Below, in pieces: positions 34,230-48,200 of a stretch of DNA of 64,000 bases; the first letter of the stretch is position 1; every line of letters begins with the position of its first letter. Below the pieces are notes generated by a model. It did no database searches. It was not told the origin of the DNA and saw nothing but the letters and a program-made list of their open reading frames with translations. This DNA is from Colias croceus (taxonomy: Eukaryota > Arthropoda > Insecta > Lepidoptera > Pieridae), in NCBI RefSeq assembly GCF_905220415.1, contig NC_059538.1, positions 11,098,001 to 11,162,000 on the forward strand, in the 5' to 3' direction. A program made the position numbers and the translations under genes.

Positions 34230-36296
34230 CGAACAATAGCAATTGAGTAATTCAGTATGTATATTAAAAAAACCAATACTCGTGAGTTTGACAAGTTACA
34301 ACAAAATATGAAGGGGAATGTTAAAAAAAACAACACCATACACATGTTACCATTTTATTTACACATTACTTATGCAGTAATATATTTTTATAAAAATTTC
34401 GATACCTATTCGTATTTAATGTCACACTTAATAATCGAGATATTTTTAAACAGGCAACATTTCTTGACAATACATCGTTCTCAACGAAGTGTGACTGCTA
34501 GATTGATTCATAATACAAGGGATGTATTAATAATTATCCAAATTACGTATATTATAGTAAAATAATTAGAGTCATGACTGAGTAATTTAACTTGGTATCA
34601 CTGGTATTCAGTTTTCTTACAATGAGCATTCTTAGTTACATAAAAATGATGAAACTTATATAAAAGTAAAATAGATGATTTGAACGTATATCGGTAAATG
34701 TTAAACATTTTCTGGTTAAATAATGAACAGATTAAAACTGAATCATAAATCAACTCGCAGTAAATCTATATAACATGTTACCCTGTTATTATATATAAGC
34801 GAACTGTAAAAAAGCTATCTCTAACATAGAACAGACAAAAATTACATTTTTAAATGTTTATAATATACAAATGTCACGTAAATCGTAATTACCAGTTGAA
34901 AAAAATGCATTAAAAACATTAGGTAAATAAATACACAAATAAAATAAAATTTTAAACATTTTTTGCTTTAATATTACAAGAAACAAAGTTCATGAGTTAA
35001 ACTTGCCAGTATATAAATCTATATTCTATGAGATGTCATGGTGATAAAAATATTAATCTGTGCAAGATACATTGCGAAGAAATTTACTATTTAGTTAAAA
35101 GTAGATGGCACAATACAATTATTAAGGGTTTAGTTTTGGTCCCGCAACTTGCACGTATTAAAAATTTGCGTTATGGTGACAAAAAGTCTAAAATAAAAAA
35201 TAAGTAGGCAGTTAATTTAGCATTTATATTGAAGTACATGTTAATTAATTTCAATGTTGTGCGTAAAAATGACTAAATGATTGATTTTAAATATAAAATT
35301 CCTAAAATATAATAATTAACAGCTACCAAGACTAAATTGAATAAGAAGAAATAAAAATATAATGCATTGGAAATATAAAAAAAAATATTTACATTGAAAT
35401 TATAATGTAAAACTGCATTTTAATAATTGTATATAAAATTAAAAATTAAACAAATTATGACACGAGTCGTTTACTTAGTAGGAATAAGAAAATGCGGTCA
35501 CAAAAAATAAGAAAATTTCATATTAAAGTATTATAAAATAAGCTTGCCATTGCATTAAATGAAACATAATAAAGCAAAGCGAATCAGTCTCAACTTATGC
35601 TTAGTTTAACGACTAAATTTTATTTACATTTTATAACATTTCATATCGCCGATGCTTCGCGCCATTTTTATGTACATTTACACTATTCCTACATCCTTCA
35701 TCATAGACAATTTTTTTTTAATTTTAAATATCGTTTCCTTAATCTTTCCGAACGCGAAGCAAATCGGCTCAAAAGACCATTACATACAAACATAGTACGT
35801 GAAAATAAAAACATTCGCTATCTAAATCGATCATAATTTACACGTTAATATTTACAAGATCATTAAATAAATACACAATTTGGCTGATATTTCTCTAAAC
35901 ATTTTTCGATTACGACCTAAATTCATTGGGATAGTTATTTCCGTTATTGTCGATCACTTGATATCCGACCGTGAGATACGAACCACCAATTTATAATCTG
36001 TATTTAAACGTCACTTTTATTATCTGTCCTCTGACACTGACAGGTCAAAACTTGCCACAATATTCCGTCCTCAATTTATCACAGGATCGTGCGTGTAACA
36101 TGACCGCTTCAAAACCGTCGCTCGCACTGACTAGGCTGCATTGGCGACGACATTTTTGGGTTCATTTATTGTGCAACACTGATTGAGATTATAACACTGA
36201 ACCAGAAGTCAAGATGCTGTTGAAAAGTTCAGTATATAATAAAAGCCAGTGAGATTTATTATGCGTTGCCCGTTAAATGTCATCGCCTAGTGGAGT
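34230..36296 (-). other. Probable long 3' UTR of the glypican gene
   Basis: About 2 kb of AT-rich DNA directly downstream of the stop at 36297, with no interspersed repeat that I recognise. Several minus-strand AATAAA signals are present (for example 36260-36255 and 34359-34354). Short plus-strand ORFs here show no protein features. The true transcript end is not determinable. Confidence 0.45.
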
Positions 36297-39200
36297 TTAA
36301 AACAAGTCGGTAACGATTGTACCGAACCACGCGCACACCACGGGCAAAGCGTATGAGAAGAGAGCGTTTTGTAGCGACGGCCTGTCTGCGGCTGAAGCGA
36401 CCGGTTGTTCGCGCACCGGTGTCCTTTCCTTACTGATATCGGTATCGGTATTGGTGTCGATATCGATATCGGTGCCAATACCGGTGCCTGTGACGTCATC
36501 AGGGCCGGTGAGATCGGTACGAAGCCGGGGTTGGCCGTTGTTGATGGCCGGTGAGTCAATGATGTTGGGCACTTCTGATATCGGTGTCTGGCTGTGCGTG
36601 TCGATGTCTGTTGTCTCTGTGTCCGTTTGGTGGTCACCGGAACCTGGAAAGTAGAAAATAGTTAGGTCTATATATGGTTATTCTAAATTCTAAGACCATG
36701 GTAACTATATGGTAACCATTGTTGTAAATCCATTCACTCCTTATTTATGTTAAAATTCGAAAAAAAAAGTTTTTTAAATACTAGCTTCTGCCCGCGATTC
36801 CGTCCGCGCGGATGTCGGTCTTCGCGTGGATGGTTCATTTCTCCATTTTGAGAAACTCTGACAATGACATCTTATAAATATCTATTGGACCCAAATACGG
36901 CTAGGCCTATAATAATACGCAACGTGTGTTCGCGGTTATACAGAACAACGTCTATGGATAAAACTGAAAAATTAAGAATTTTTTTTCTACGTATTTTTCC
37001 AGGATAAAAAGTATCCTATTTTACGCCCAGGATAATAAGGTATAATTATACCAAGTTTCATCGAAATCGAACCGGTAGTTTTCACGTGATGTCTTCACAT
37101 ACAGACAGACAGACAGACAAAAATTTTTTTAAACACATATTTGGGTTTGGTATCGACCCAGTAACACCCCCTGCTATTTATTTTTTCAATATTTTCAATG
37201 TACAGAATTGACCCTTCTACAGATTTATTATATGTATAGATTAGAGCACTACCAAAACATTATAGTTCATCATTCAAATGTACAGTTTAATTAAAATCTA
37301 CAATCTGACCTTTCCAAAGGCCCCACATTTCGACAAAATTCCACTCAAACCATATACCATACCAATATTAATTTCAAAATAAACCCACCTTCAGGATAGT
37401 CATTGCCAGCATCCCGATCCTCGTCATCATCAGGCAGATCATCATTATCATCGATGTGGTCTCCGGAGCCAGACCCTGAGCCAGCACTCTCGAATAAGTC
37501 TAGATTAGTTTCAGCCGCTTGCAGATCTTCAGCTGGGGATAGAATATTGAGATTTTATTATTTGTGTACATAGCTTTATATAATACTAGCTTTCCGCCCG
37601 CGGCTTCGCCCGCGTTTTCAAAGAAAAACCCGCATAGTTCCCGTTCCCGAGGGATTTCCGTGATAAAACCTATCCTATCTCTCAAGTTGGATCGAACTGC
37701 ATATGGTGTGCGAATTTTATTATAATCGGTTAAGTGGTTGTGGAGTCCATTGAGGACAAACATTGTGACACGAGATTTATATATATTAAGATTTCACGGT
37801 TTCTGAATAATTTATTTCGCAAATCTAAAGCGTAGATTTATTTTTTTCAGTCATTCAAAAACCTACTTAGATGTATGTAAAAACGATTCAAACATTTAAT
37901 TTTGTGAGATTAACGAGACGAAAATCGTCTATTAATAGTCGCAAAAAATATCCGTTCAGATTTGTATAAAATATTCATTAAGAAAAACTCTGCCAAATAC
38001 GCATAGGCAGAGTATTGCTTCGGACACAGATTTTTTAGCGAGATTGCGAGTCTAGTTATTTCGTGCATGCGAACCGATCACAGCTATCAGAAGTGAAACT
38101 TCTTCTAGAACAAATAAAAACTTACCCGAATCCTTCCACTGCACCTCCACTCCATTATACGCATCCTTCAACCTTGCTGTGAGCGTTTTCAGCGAGTCCA
38201 GTTGTGTTCTAGCGACGCTAGAGGGCGGTGGAGTTCCGCGCACTTCCGGGTTTGACGCTAGTGCTGTGCTCCCGTCGCCTGCTGCTATTGCTGTGTATCT
38301 GTAGATAATAAATAGTTATTTAGATATATTTATTATATAAGGGGTTTATTCGTGACAAAGGTGTATAAAGTTGGGGGGTATTCAATTAATACATTTTTCG
38401 GTGCAATTGATTTCCTAAAAAATGTCGAAGTGACAACTACTCACGCTATGACATACGTTCTGTGTACGGTTCGTACACCTGGGGATACTGCTGCTGATAA
38501 GAATTAAAACTAGGCTACTAAATATAATATGTTTTATTGCTATGCTGTTATGCTAAGAGTTACACACGTACGCGGCTCGCGACGTGAACTAATGCTATAT
38601 GAAAATGAAAATACTGTGACATACAAAAATGATGATGATGCGCTTTGTACGGTTGCACCGTACATTCTGTTTAAGCATAAGGTGCTGCTAACTATAATAA
38701 TCCTAACTGTTGCAAAACATATCAACTGGCAGTCAACAACTTCAAAAAAAAACCACACTTTTTTTTCTCTGTTATGGCAAAAAAAACACATTGTCAAGTT
38801 GACAGGTGACACTGACAGCTAACAAAGTGACAGCTGACAGCTACAGCCGCCATAGAGAAAGAAAAAGAAATCAACTCACGCGGCAACGTGCGTCCCGTTG
38901 AAGCAGGGCGCGGATGTGATACTGGCGGAAGCGCACAGCAGCGCGGGGAGGTGCGCCCAGTAGCGCCGCGAGCTGCGCACGCGGGCGCGCGTCTCGCGGA
39001 CTAGACGCTCGAGGGCCGGGCCGCCTTCTGCGCCTGGGGGATGATGATTTATGTTAAAAAATAAATAGTCGAAAGTCTCTAAAATTTTAAACCGATACAT
39101 TAAAATTGTGACAGATATGAAGCAAATAAAAATAGTTCTAAACCGAAAAATTATAATTGGGAAAAAAAAGCAAGCAAAAAATAATCGGAAGTCACAAAAA

Positions 39201-42200
39201 TTTTCAAAATAAAAAATTACAACTGTGACAAAATTGAAGCAAGAATCAGAAGTAACCAAAAACATATAATTGTGATAAAAATAAGTACACGATTAGTAAA
39301 TTAGAAGTACAGAATGTATTGGGCAGAGCTAAGCGATCTCGTTAAAATGTTAAAAGATATGAATGGATGGATGTCCATTAGTGTGAAGAGATATAAGGAA
39401 TGCCAAAATCATAGATCATAAAGATATGAAATTATGAAAAAAAAAAACTTTTACGCCGCTATACTATCGACTGAATTATTCCAAACATGACTTACCATGA
39501 CTCTCTTCGACTTTAGTAGCTGGCTTCTTCTTCTTCGAACCGCGCTTGCCATCAAACTCGTACGACCTGTAATCTATCTCTCCCGCCGGCTCCGGGTCTG
39601 CGTCTCTCTTCTCTCTCTCCCTCTCATGTTCCTCATACTGCTGCAAGGTTATATCTCCCCTCATATACTGCAGGAACCGGGACCTCGACTTCGCCTGTTC
39701 CTCCATCTCCTCCGTCACTCTTTTGATGTCCTCTGGCGTCCGGAGGCTGTTCAGTGACGGGTCGTTATTCACAACTGTCTCTAGCGACGTTTCTATCACG
39801 AAATCGTCTACGTCGTTCGCCTTGTTCCAGTCCATTTCTGGTAAGGAACGTGCGAATCTTCGCGTCCTGTCTGGTGCGAAGAACGGGCCAGAACTACCAC
39901 CACCGCCCAAGACAGGCTTGCCGCAACCAGAAAATATTTTCTGTGATATCTCCTGGTTGCGCTCCTGGAAGCTCATGATGGCTTCTGATATCTTTATGTC
40001 TATCGGTCCGACTACCATGGCTATGTTAAACGGCCCGAGCAGGCGGTCAGCTACCTTTTCCACGGCATCTGAAATAATTAAGATTTATTTAAGATATTTT
40101 TCACATTATTTGTATAAGAGTGTTGTAATGTTTATATGTTCTGTGGATAATCCTGCTCCTTTTACAAATCAATCTAGGTTAAGTAAACTGCTTTTTAACC
40201 TTCTCAATCCTACACCAGAACCTTCACCCAAATGCTTTACCCTATCTACTCTCTAAACTCCAAAACTCACCAACATAAGCGTCCCACTGTTCACTAAGAT
40301 CAGCATGAGCCGGCAAACAGCCGCGGATCACATTGTGGCAGTAGCGGCTGCAGGCGAGCGTCGGGTCGCCCGCACACGTGCCGCAGTACCGTAATCGAGC
40401 CCAAGCAGTCACGCACTCTTGACTCACTCCCACCTGGAAGGGGATGATTGTATGAAGATGATATGTAGAATAGATGATAAACAGTCTAAAAAAGATTTTT
40501 TAATAAAAAAAAAGATGTTCCAAAAAGAAAGAATTTTCAATTTGAAAAGATAAACAGTGGTGCACCAAGAACATTGAATAAGGTCGCGGCTTAATATGTT
40601 TCTAAAGTTATAGATAAGTTCTGCTATGAATTATATATGCTCCAGAGTGGCAATACGGATGTCAGGTAATTGCCTGACATTTGTAAGCTGGCGAGAAGAA
40701 TATGTTTTATACGTGGGAGTGATAGAGTGGGAGAGATAGTGGCTTATAACAGACTCGGCATTAATAAAGCCACGTTAAGAAATCGTTTTTATGATGAGTT
40801 AGTTTTGAGCCAATAGGTAATCTCTATAGCTCTACTAGATATTTACAAAATTCTAACGACGCAGGAACCAAATATCATCTATCGAAAATAGCCATATTTA
40901 TTTCTTCACTTTCCACTGAAAAAATTGCGCTGTTTCAAGAACTGTACCGAATGGTGAAATCATCTCTCCTTGACCTTAACACTAATCAAACAAACATTCA
41001 GTTAGCGAGTGGTGTTAGCAACACGATGACATCAGCCTCTTGAACCGAAACAATTAGTAATAACTTATAATAATAACTGAATCTTTGCTGCGAACTGCCG
41101 GCATGTGCGACGCGATTTAATTGGGTTACTTCATTTGTCGTTCACGGATTATTTAGTTCGTTTTGAGAGGCCGCTGAAATTAACGTAACGAGTTCGAAGA
41201 GGCTTAAAGCATTTTATAATTAAAATTAATTGAATCGACCCTTCAACTTTGGTCTGTTCTACATACAATTCGCATATATTTTACATTTATTAAATAGTAT
41301 TTTCTTAATGATAATCCTTTTTGAATCTACCAAGTAGATATCTTTCAAATTATTATAGAAAAGAAACAATATTTCTCCTTTTTATGTGCAAATTGCAATC
41401 TATTAATTTCCTCTGAGCAACTAACTACTGCAGTAAGGACCATAACGCTATTATAATTAAGGAAGCAATAAACTAATCCAACCTAATTTTAATGGAGAAC
41501 AGACATCGTAACATTCAAATAAAACGTATTGCAATGTATGATGTTTCATCTGGCGCCAAAGATCGTAATGACGTGACCACAGAATATATAATTATATTTA
41601 ATCTGTGATGTGACTGTGCAAAGAGGTCTGAGACTCCTTGTTTGCTAAATATGGATGTCGATGGTACCATAAATACTAGGATGATTGTCTTTGATTGCCA
41701 AAATCATGATCAAATAGAGAACGACCTACCGCGCGAGGTTACGCAATATTAGGGCTTAGAAGATCGAAACCTATTCATATCTGTTTTTAGGTAGAGTATA
41801 AAAAAATATTATAGGTATCATAAGGAGTAGATGAGTGGCCATTCAAACACTTTCAACTTTAAAATTATGGTGAAGATAAAAATCGTACAACATCTTCTTC
41901 TTAAACGTTCAATCTAAAAACTCATTTTGTTAGCTTAGTAGCAAGGGTCAATAGTAATAATGTTTACCCTTGTAGGATATGTCTGCAGCGCCGAGGGTGT
42001 GGGCTGTTTCCTTTCATATATGTACAAAGAAATGTAATTTACCAAGCAAAGATTAATATCATGTTGAAATAACAAATCAATGCTGGGACAAGGGCCTCCT
42101 GTTAAGGATCAGGCCATAAACTACCACGCTGGCCAAGTGCGGGTTTGCGGATGTAACATGTTTTCGAACTTTTTGATTCTTCGACATGTTGTTTACCTCA

Positions 42201-45200
42201 CGATGTTTTACTTCACCGTTAAAGCAGTGCTGATTTTATAAACATGGGCAGATATTTTGAAAAATCAATTTAATTTCTGCATTTTTGCACACTCGCCTGG
42301 TATCGAACTCCCGACTTATCGATTTGAAGTCCGACTGAGCCACCACTGTACTTTTGCTAATACATACCTGTACCATATTCCTGACAACATCTGCTCCAGC
42401 TCGCAATGCTTTATGGAAGGTGCGTGTAGCAACGAAGGCGCGACGGAGTTGCACGGAAAGTTTGGAGGGCACATCCTCGAATGGTTGGATGTCTCTCATG
42501 TGCTCGCTTACGCATTTTAGGTATCTGGAAAATGTAGAAAGTTCATAAGTAGTCTGTTTGTTTGGGGTACTATAATTATGTATAGGTTCAGAATTGAAGT
42601 TTGATCTAGATAAATGCCTAAAGTATAATGATTGGTCTTCGTTTTAAGTTTGATAGTAAGACTTACAAACCAATCATGCTCTAAAAGAAGGTAAGTTTAT
42701 AATACACTCGTCAAAAAATACACAAGTAAATACTAGGAACAGTTTAGTTCATGTTTTTATAATAGGTAACTTTCTAAATAATTAGAGCTTTGCCTTAACA
42801 TGATTTCGCTTTTCTCGAATGTTTCTGAATTAACGCAAATGTTAATGAATAATTTGAACAGACTCCTGTGAGCACAAAATCTTCCTTTGTACATAGTCAC
42901 GCTGTATATTCCAAGAAACCGTTTTTACTATACAAACATTAAGAAAATAAACTTTTTTGTATTGTCTGGCCGCAAGTGTGGGCGGCAGTTAATTACGGCG
43001 GTGGCGTACTTGCTACAATTTGTTAGAAAACCACAAAACCGCCTTGCTAGACGTATCGGAAAATTATGAAATGTATTTACCGATATATCTGCTCTTGTTA
43101 TGCCAATTTCAGCTCTAAGGTTTATAGATAAAAGGTTCAAAATTGATCTGGATAATGATTTGATATTGATTAATAAGCATATGAAGTCGATTCATCAAAC
43201 ACATAATAAACACAACTGCTTGTAAGTTGTAATGATGGATGAGTTGTTGACATATAAATATAAATGATTTATTTATTTGTGAATACATATAAAAACATAC
43301 TAGTCATAAAAGCATAGAGCTGAGCTGTGCTAGCTATTTAAAATCTTATACTGTCTACATTTTCATCTTCACAACTAACTGTTGCTACCGAAGCGAGCGA
43401 CGCCGCGGCCGTCTGCTTCCAATTGATAGTTTCACCTTTTAACCAAAATGTAGGTAACTATGATTCAAATTAATTTTATTAAAATAAAGGCCCGATTGAC
43501 AAAAAATCCAAGATAATCGCGAAAAATCACATTTGCGACATTGTCGCTAACAACATTGTCAAGTTCACTTAACTTTAACGAACGTCGAAATAACTGTATC
43601 TTATTGAATTAACGATCAAAGAGTGCACCGAATTCCCAGTAAATTGTATCGGTAAGATTAATGGCCGCATTGTGCCAACAACATCGTAAACCTATAATTA
43701 TCTCTCGGCGGGCAAATTGCCGAAGTTACGCCTAAATATATTGTATATTTCATGTGAATCACCCGATTTATTATCTACCTAAAATACACTTTCTTCTGTG
43801 CTGTGGTCTGTGAAAGTTATCAAAATTGTATTTAAAAAAGCAAAAATGCCACTCTTGTTGTCCTCTATTAAAAAAAATAGAAAAGAAGTACAAAATTGAT
43901 GCACAAAAAAATCAATACAAAAAACCATAGACCTAAGGAAAAATTAGACGACGATTAAATTAATTTAAAACATTTTTATTTATCTCCCACAGATAAACGA
44001 TCGATTATTATTATAAACGACCTGCTTGACCCATATATTTTGTACGTAAATATCATGTGTCAGATATCATTACACGCATTCCAGTTGAATACGGTCATTG
44101 GTGAATTAATATATGATTACTCATGGATTAGACGATTATTAGTCAAAATATAACATCGTTGTAATGATTAGCTCAAATATATCATTGTTTAGAATTCTTG
44201 CATGACTTCATACAATTTTCGCAAAAAATAGACGATTTTTTATCTACATTAGTATACCTATACGTATAGTTCTAAAATCGGAGTACAAATAGGACTAAGA
44301 TAGGGACGTAAACCTTGGACAATTCTAGAAAATGTGAACTCAGCCCCAAGTGAAATTCTATTTCCTATTCCTAGGTAACGATGCGATAAAATTACAAACA
44401 TAATATCATTATCTTCAGTGTTTTTTCCATAATGGAGTTTCTAATAAAAATGCGGCTAATGTTTAGAATATTACAGATTACTAACCCACAAATGGGTCAT
44501 AGTTACTAAAAAATTTGGGCTTCACATGCAACTTTATCGTCCGGCGGCTTATTAGCATATTGGCGCAAGCATGCGACATCGTGCCCAGAATACTTAAGAT
44601 TATTTGCTTCATTCTGTGCTTTTAACACACTTGACCATGCAATACTTATAATGAACCAGAAATCTATTTATTTTTCCACTATTCAACAAGCGAGAGACAG
44701 AAATAATGCTTAATTAAAAGTAAATGTAGTGTAACACATAAATAAGAATTTAGTGTGTTGGTTAAATAGCAAGATAATGAAAAATAGACTGTCATTCGTT
44801 GAAAACTTTTTTTTGAAATAGAAATACAAATTTTCTATTATTATTCCGAAGTTTTCTTAGATAATAGTTTTGAGTTTGTTCACAAAATTGTACATTATCT
44901 ATAAAAGGTCATTCTCGTCAATGATACGTACATTTATTTTAAATAATACATAGTAATTTTAAAGCGCTATAAGAACAACACGCTAAATTTAATATTTATA
45001 TTGTTCTAATTCAATTGTATACCATTTTGTTCCGCAAGCTATTTGTTATGACATCACGTGTCCATCGTATTTTGTTTACGTGTGCACATAAAAGCGTCAG
45101 CTCTATTGCTTTTATAGCGCTATAAACACCGACGGCAAGCTTAGGACACAATGTATCTTAATGCTTAGTTAATAGGGTTGTTTATTGTATGACTAATTAT

Positions 45201-48200
45201 AGGAAAGCTAAGCACAAAGGTATTAGAGGCGACATCAAACAAAACCAAAGGCTTAGTTTCAAATGGTGTGTACTTAACTACTTATGTCGCAAATCGGACG
45301 GTGGCATATGCGGCATACCAGCGCGCATAGGTCATTTATTTAATTTAATAGTTTAATTCGTAATAATTAGGAGTAATCGTTTTAAGTTATCACAGTCCAT
45401 AATAACACAATAATAATGTAAGATTTACATAGGAAATGTTAAATAATGATAAACTATAGTCGCTCTTAACGGAGTAAGGTTGGTTGACTGAAAAGATGGC
45501 TGATAAGGCTATAAAGCTTCCTTATACAAAAGTCCCTAGTACTTAGTTACTACCTACCAACTTTTTAACAACTTTCTAAACAATGAAGTATTCATAAATA
45601 AATAATGTGAAAGATACTTACTTGTCATCAAAACTGTACTGCGAGTTGAGAACCGTGAACATTTTCTGGTAGAGTATTCCGAAGAAACTATCCATCATTG
45701 AGTCAAAATCTGTGTCGCCGCGTGTGTAGTACCTGGATAAAAGTACAATATTATTTATTTTAAGAACGCGACTAAAGTCAAATCACCAATCAACATTTAG
45801 TTGATACGTGTAATATTCAAGACCAAATATAAAAAATAAAATATATGTAAAACTTGATGATATTTTCGATTGTCCTGTTTGATCAAAAACATAAAATATT
45901 GAAATTGACTCGATAGAAATAATTCACGAAGTTACCTCTAAATTTCACACTTTGAAGTTTTTTACTTGACATGGTTATGCCTATTATGTTATTTTTTTCA
46001 TAAACAATTATATTGAAACATTTGTGAGAACTTTGTTATACCACTTTTGTCTAATTACTTTTAGTTTTGATTTAATCACGATAAAACACTTTTGGCGCTT
46101 ACTATATTTTTAATTACGCAAGAAATCATCTTGCATCGCACGTTCTAGGAGCTTCAAACATAATTCTATTTCATACATCAGACGCTATCGCTCCGTTGAG
46201 ACGAGTAGACTGTGCTCAAATTGCTGTGCCGCGCGCCGATTTTTAAATAATATTGTTTTAATATTGTTTTTTTGAAAATGGTAAACAACAAAAGAAAATT
46301 GAAACTTCAGAAACGAGAACTAAAAGAGATTCGTATTTACATGATATCTAACTAATTTTCGAAGATAAGTATAGTATTGTAATCATATTAATAAATATTA
46401 AATACCTAATTATTATTTATAATAAATAATAATAATTATTATTTATTAATATGTATTAATAAAAAATACGACTTTCGATTCATTTCAGAAACTTTATGCA
46501 GGTGAGTTTAGATATTACATAAATATGTAATATCTAATCACACTCACACGAATTTATGCAAATGCATAAATTCGTTTCCGTGGGCTGAGTATTGACGCGA
46601 CGATCTTAGGTATACAAACATATATATAGGTATATATTATATGGATACAAATATTTCATTCATAGTGTTACATCAATAAAATCAAGAAAGATTTATATGT
46701 ACCTAGTATATTTTTTTATTAATTACTTATTACCATTACTACTATGATTACCTAGTACCTACTACCTATTTGTAGATTCCTATGGTTGTTCCAGTAAATA
46801 ACGTAAATAGGTTGTGAATAGTAGATATATATATAATATAATATATTCACAATCTGTATTACAATAATCACTGGTGCAGTGAACTCCCATAAATAATTAT
46901 AATCCATACTATAATATTATAAATGCGAAAGTAACTGTCTGTCTGTCTGTTACTCAATCACGCCTAAACTACTGAACCAATTTGCATGAAATTTGGTATG
47001 GAGATATTTTGATACCCGAGAAAGGACATAGGCTACCTTTTATTGCGAAATACATATGTACCACGGGCGAAGCCGGGGCGGACCTCTAGTAAATTATAAA
47101 GTTATACCTGCTCATTATTTGAAATCTATCGTAAAATTAAATAAAATAAGTAACTTTACTCGTCTAAATATTTGTATATATAAAAATGAAACCCGTTTCG
47201 CGTTGTCACGGTATCACGTGTGAACGGCTGAACCGATTTCGATAATTCTTTTTTTATTGTATCCCTTGAAGGATGAAGGATGGTTCTCATGTAGAGAAAA
47301 CGTAAAAATGTACGGGCGAAGCCGGGGCGGACCGCTAGTTACAAATAAAATACATATATCATTCATAAGTAACACGCGAAACCGAGCGCTCTCGATTGCG
47401 CTCATATGAAACAACATTCAGTACAATGCCTACATACGAAATCCAATAAGAGAAATTTCGCGACAGTCCTGCGCGTGAATCAAAAGATGGAATATCCATT
47501 TTTGGAGCGCCGGTTTCAAGCGACGGTGATAGCAGCAATTGCGCGCGACGCGACGGCGACCTTGCCACTCCTATATTATAAACAAACACTATGAATAGGG
47601 TTGCCAACTTTTTTTACAAGAAATAAAGTACGTATATTCATTATTCAGGTCTCTCTCTCTCTCTTGTCGGTCCCTCATGTCTGAGGATCGTGGTCAGCAT
47701 CAGGGTTGCATCTGGAGCGGATGATTTGCCTCCACCGGTCTCTGTCCATGGCGTCTCTTACGACCGTGTAAAAAAAAATATTAAACAGTATTTATTGTAG
47801 TGTGTGCCCTCTGACTAAATAAAAAAAATTGTGAGCGTCTAAATGTAACACATTATATCTGTCTATATTATGTGTCTGCACTTTGATGCTGAAAACAGTC
47901 TTTTGTATAAATACTTTTTATTTGATAAACAGTAAAAAGTATAATTTAGTGAAAAACAGTAGAATAATGTTTGGCAACCCTAAGTATGAATACACTCGCG
48001 AATGCAAATTCGGGGATTTTCTAATTTTGCTAAATTTTTGCGTTTGTAGTAGTGTATGGTCAGCAAATAAAAAAAACAACATTTTATTTTTAGTTTTTAT
48101 TATAAGTAAATACAGGGTTACTTGTAAAACACCAGCAACCTCGCAGGACAAGATACCTTACATCATAAGTAACAACATTAATAATTGTTCTACGACTTTT

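Noticed and set aside
34257..35836. Plus-strand ORFs downstream of the glypican
   Set aside because: AT-rich and low complexity, lying in the probable glypican 3' UTR on the opposite strand.
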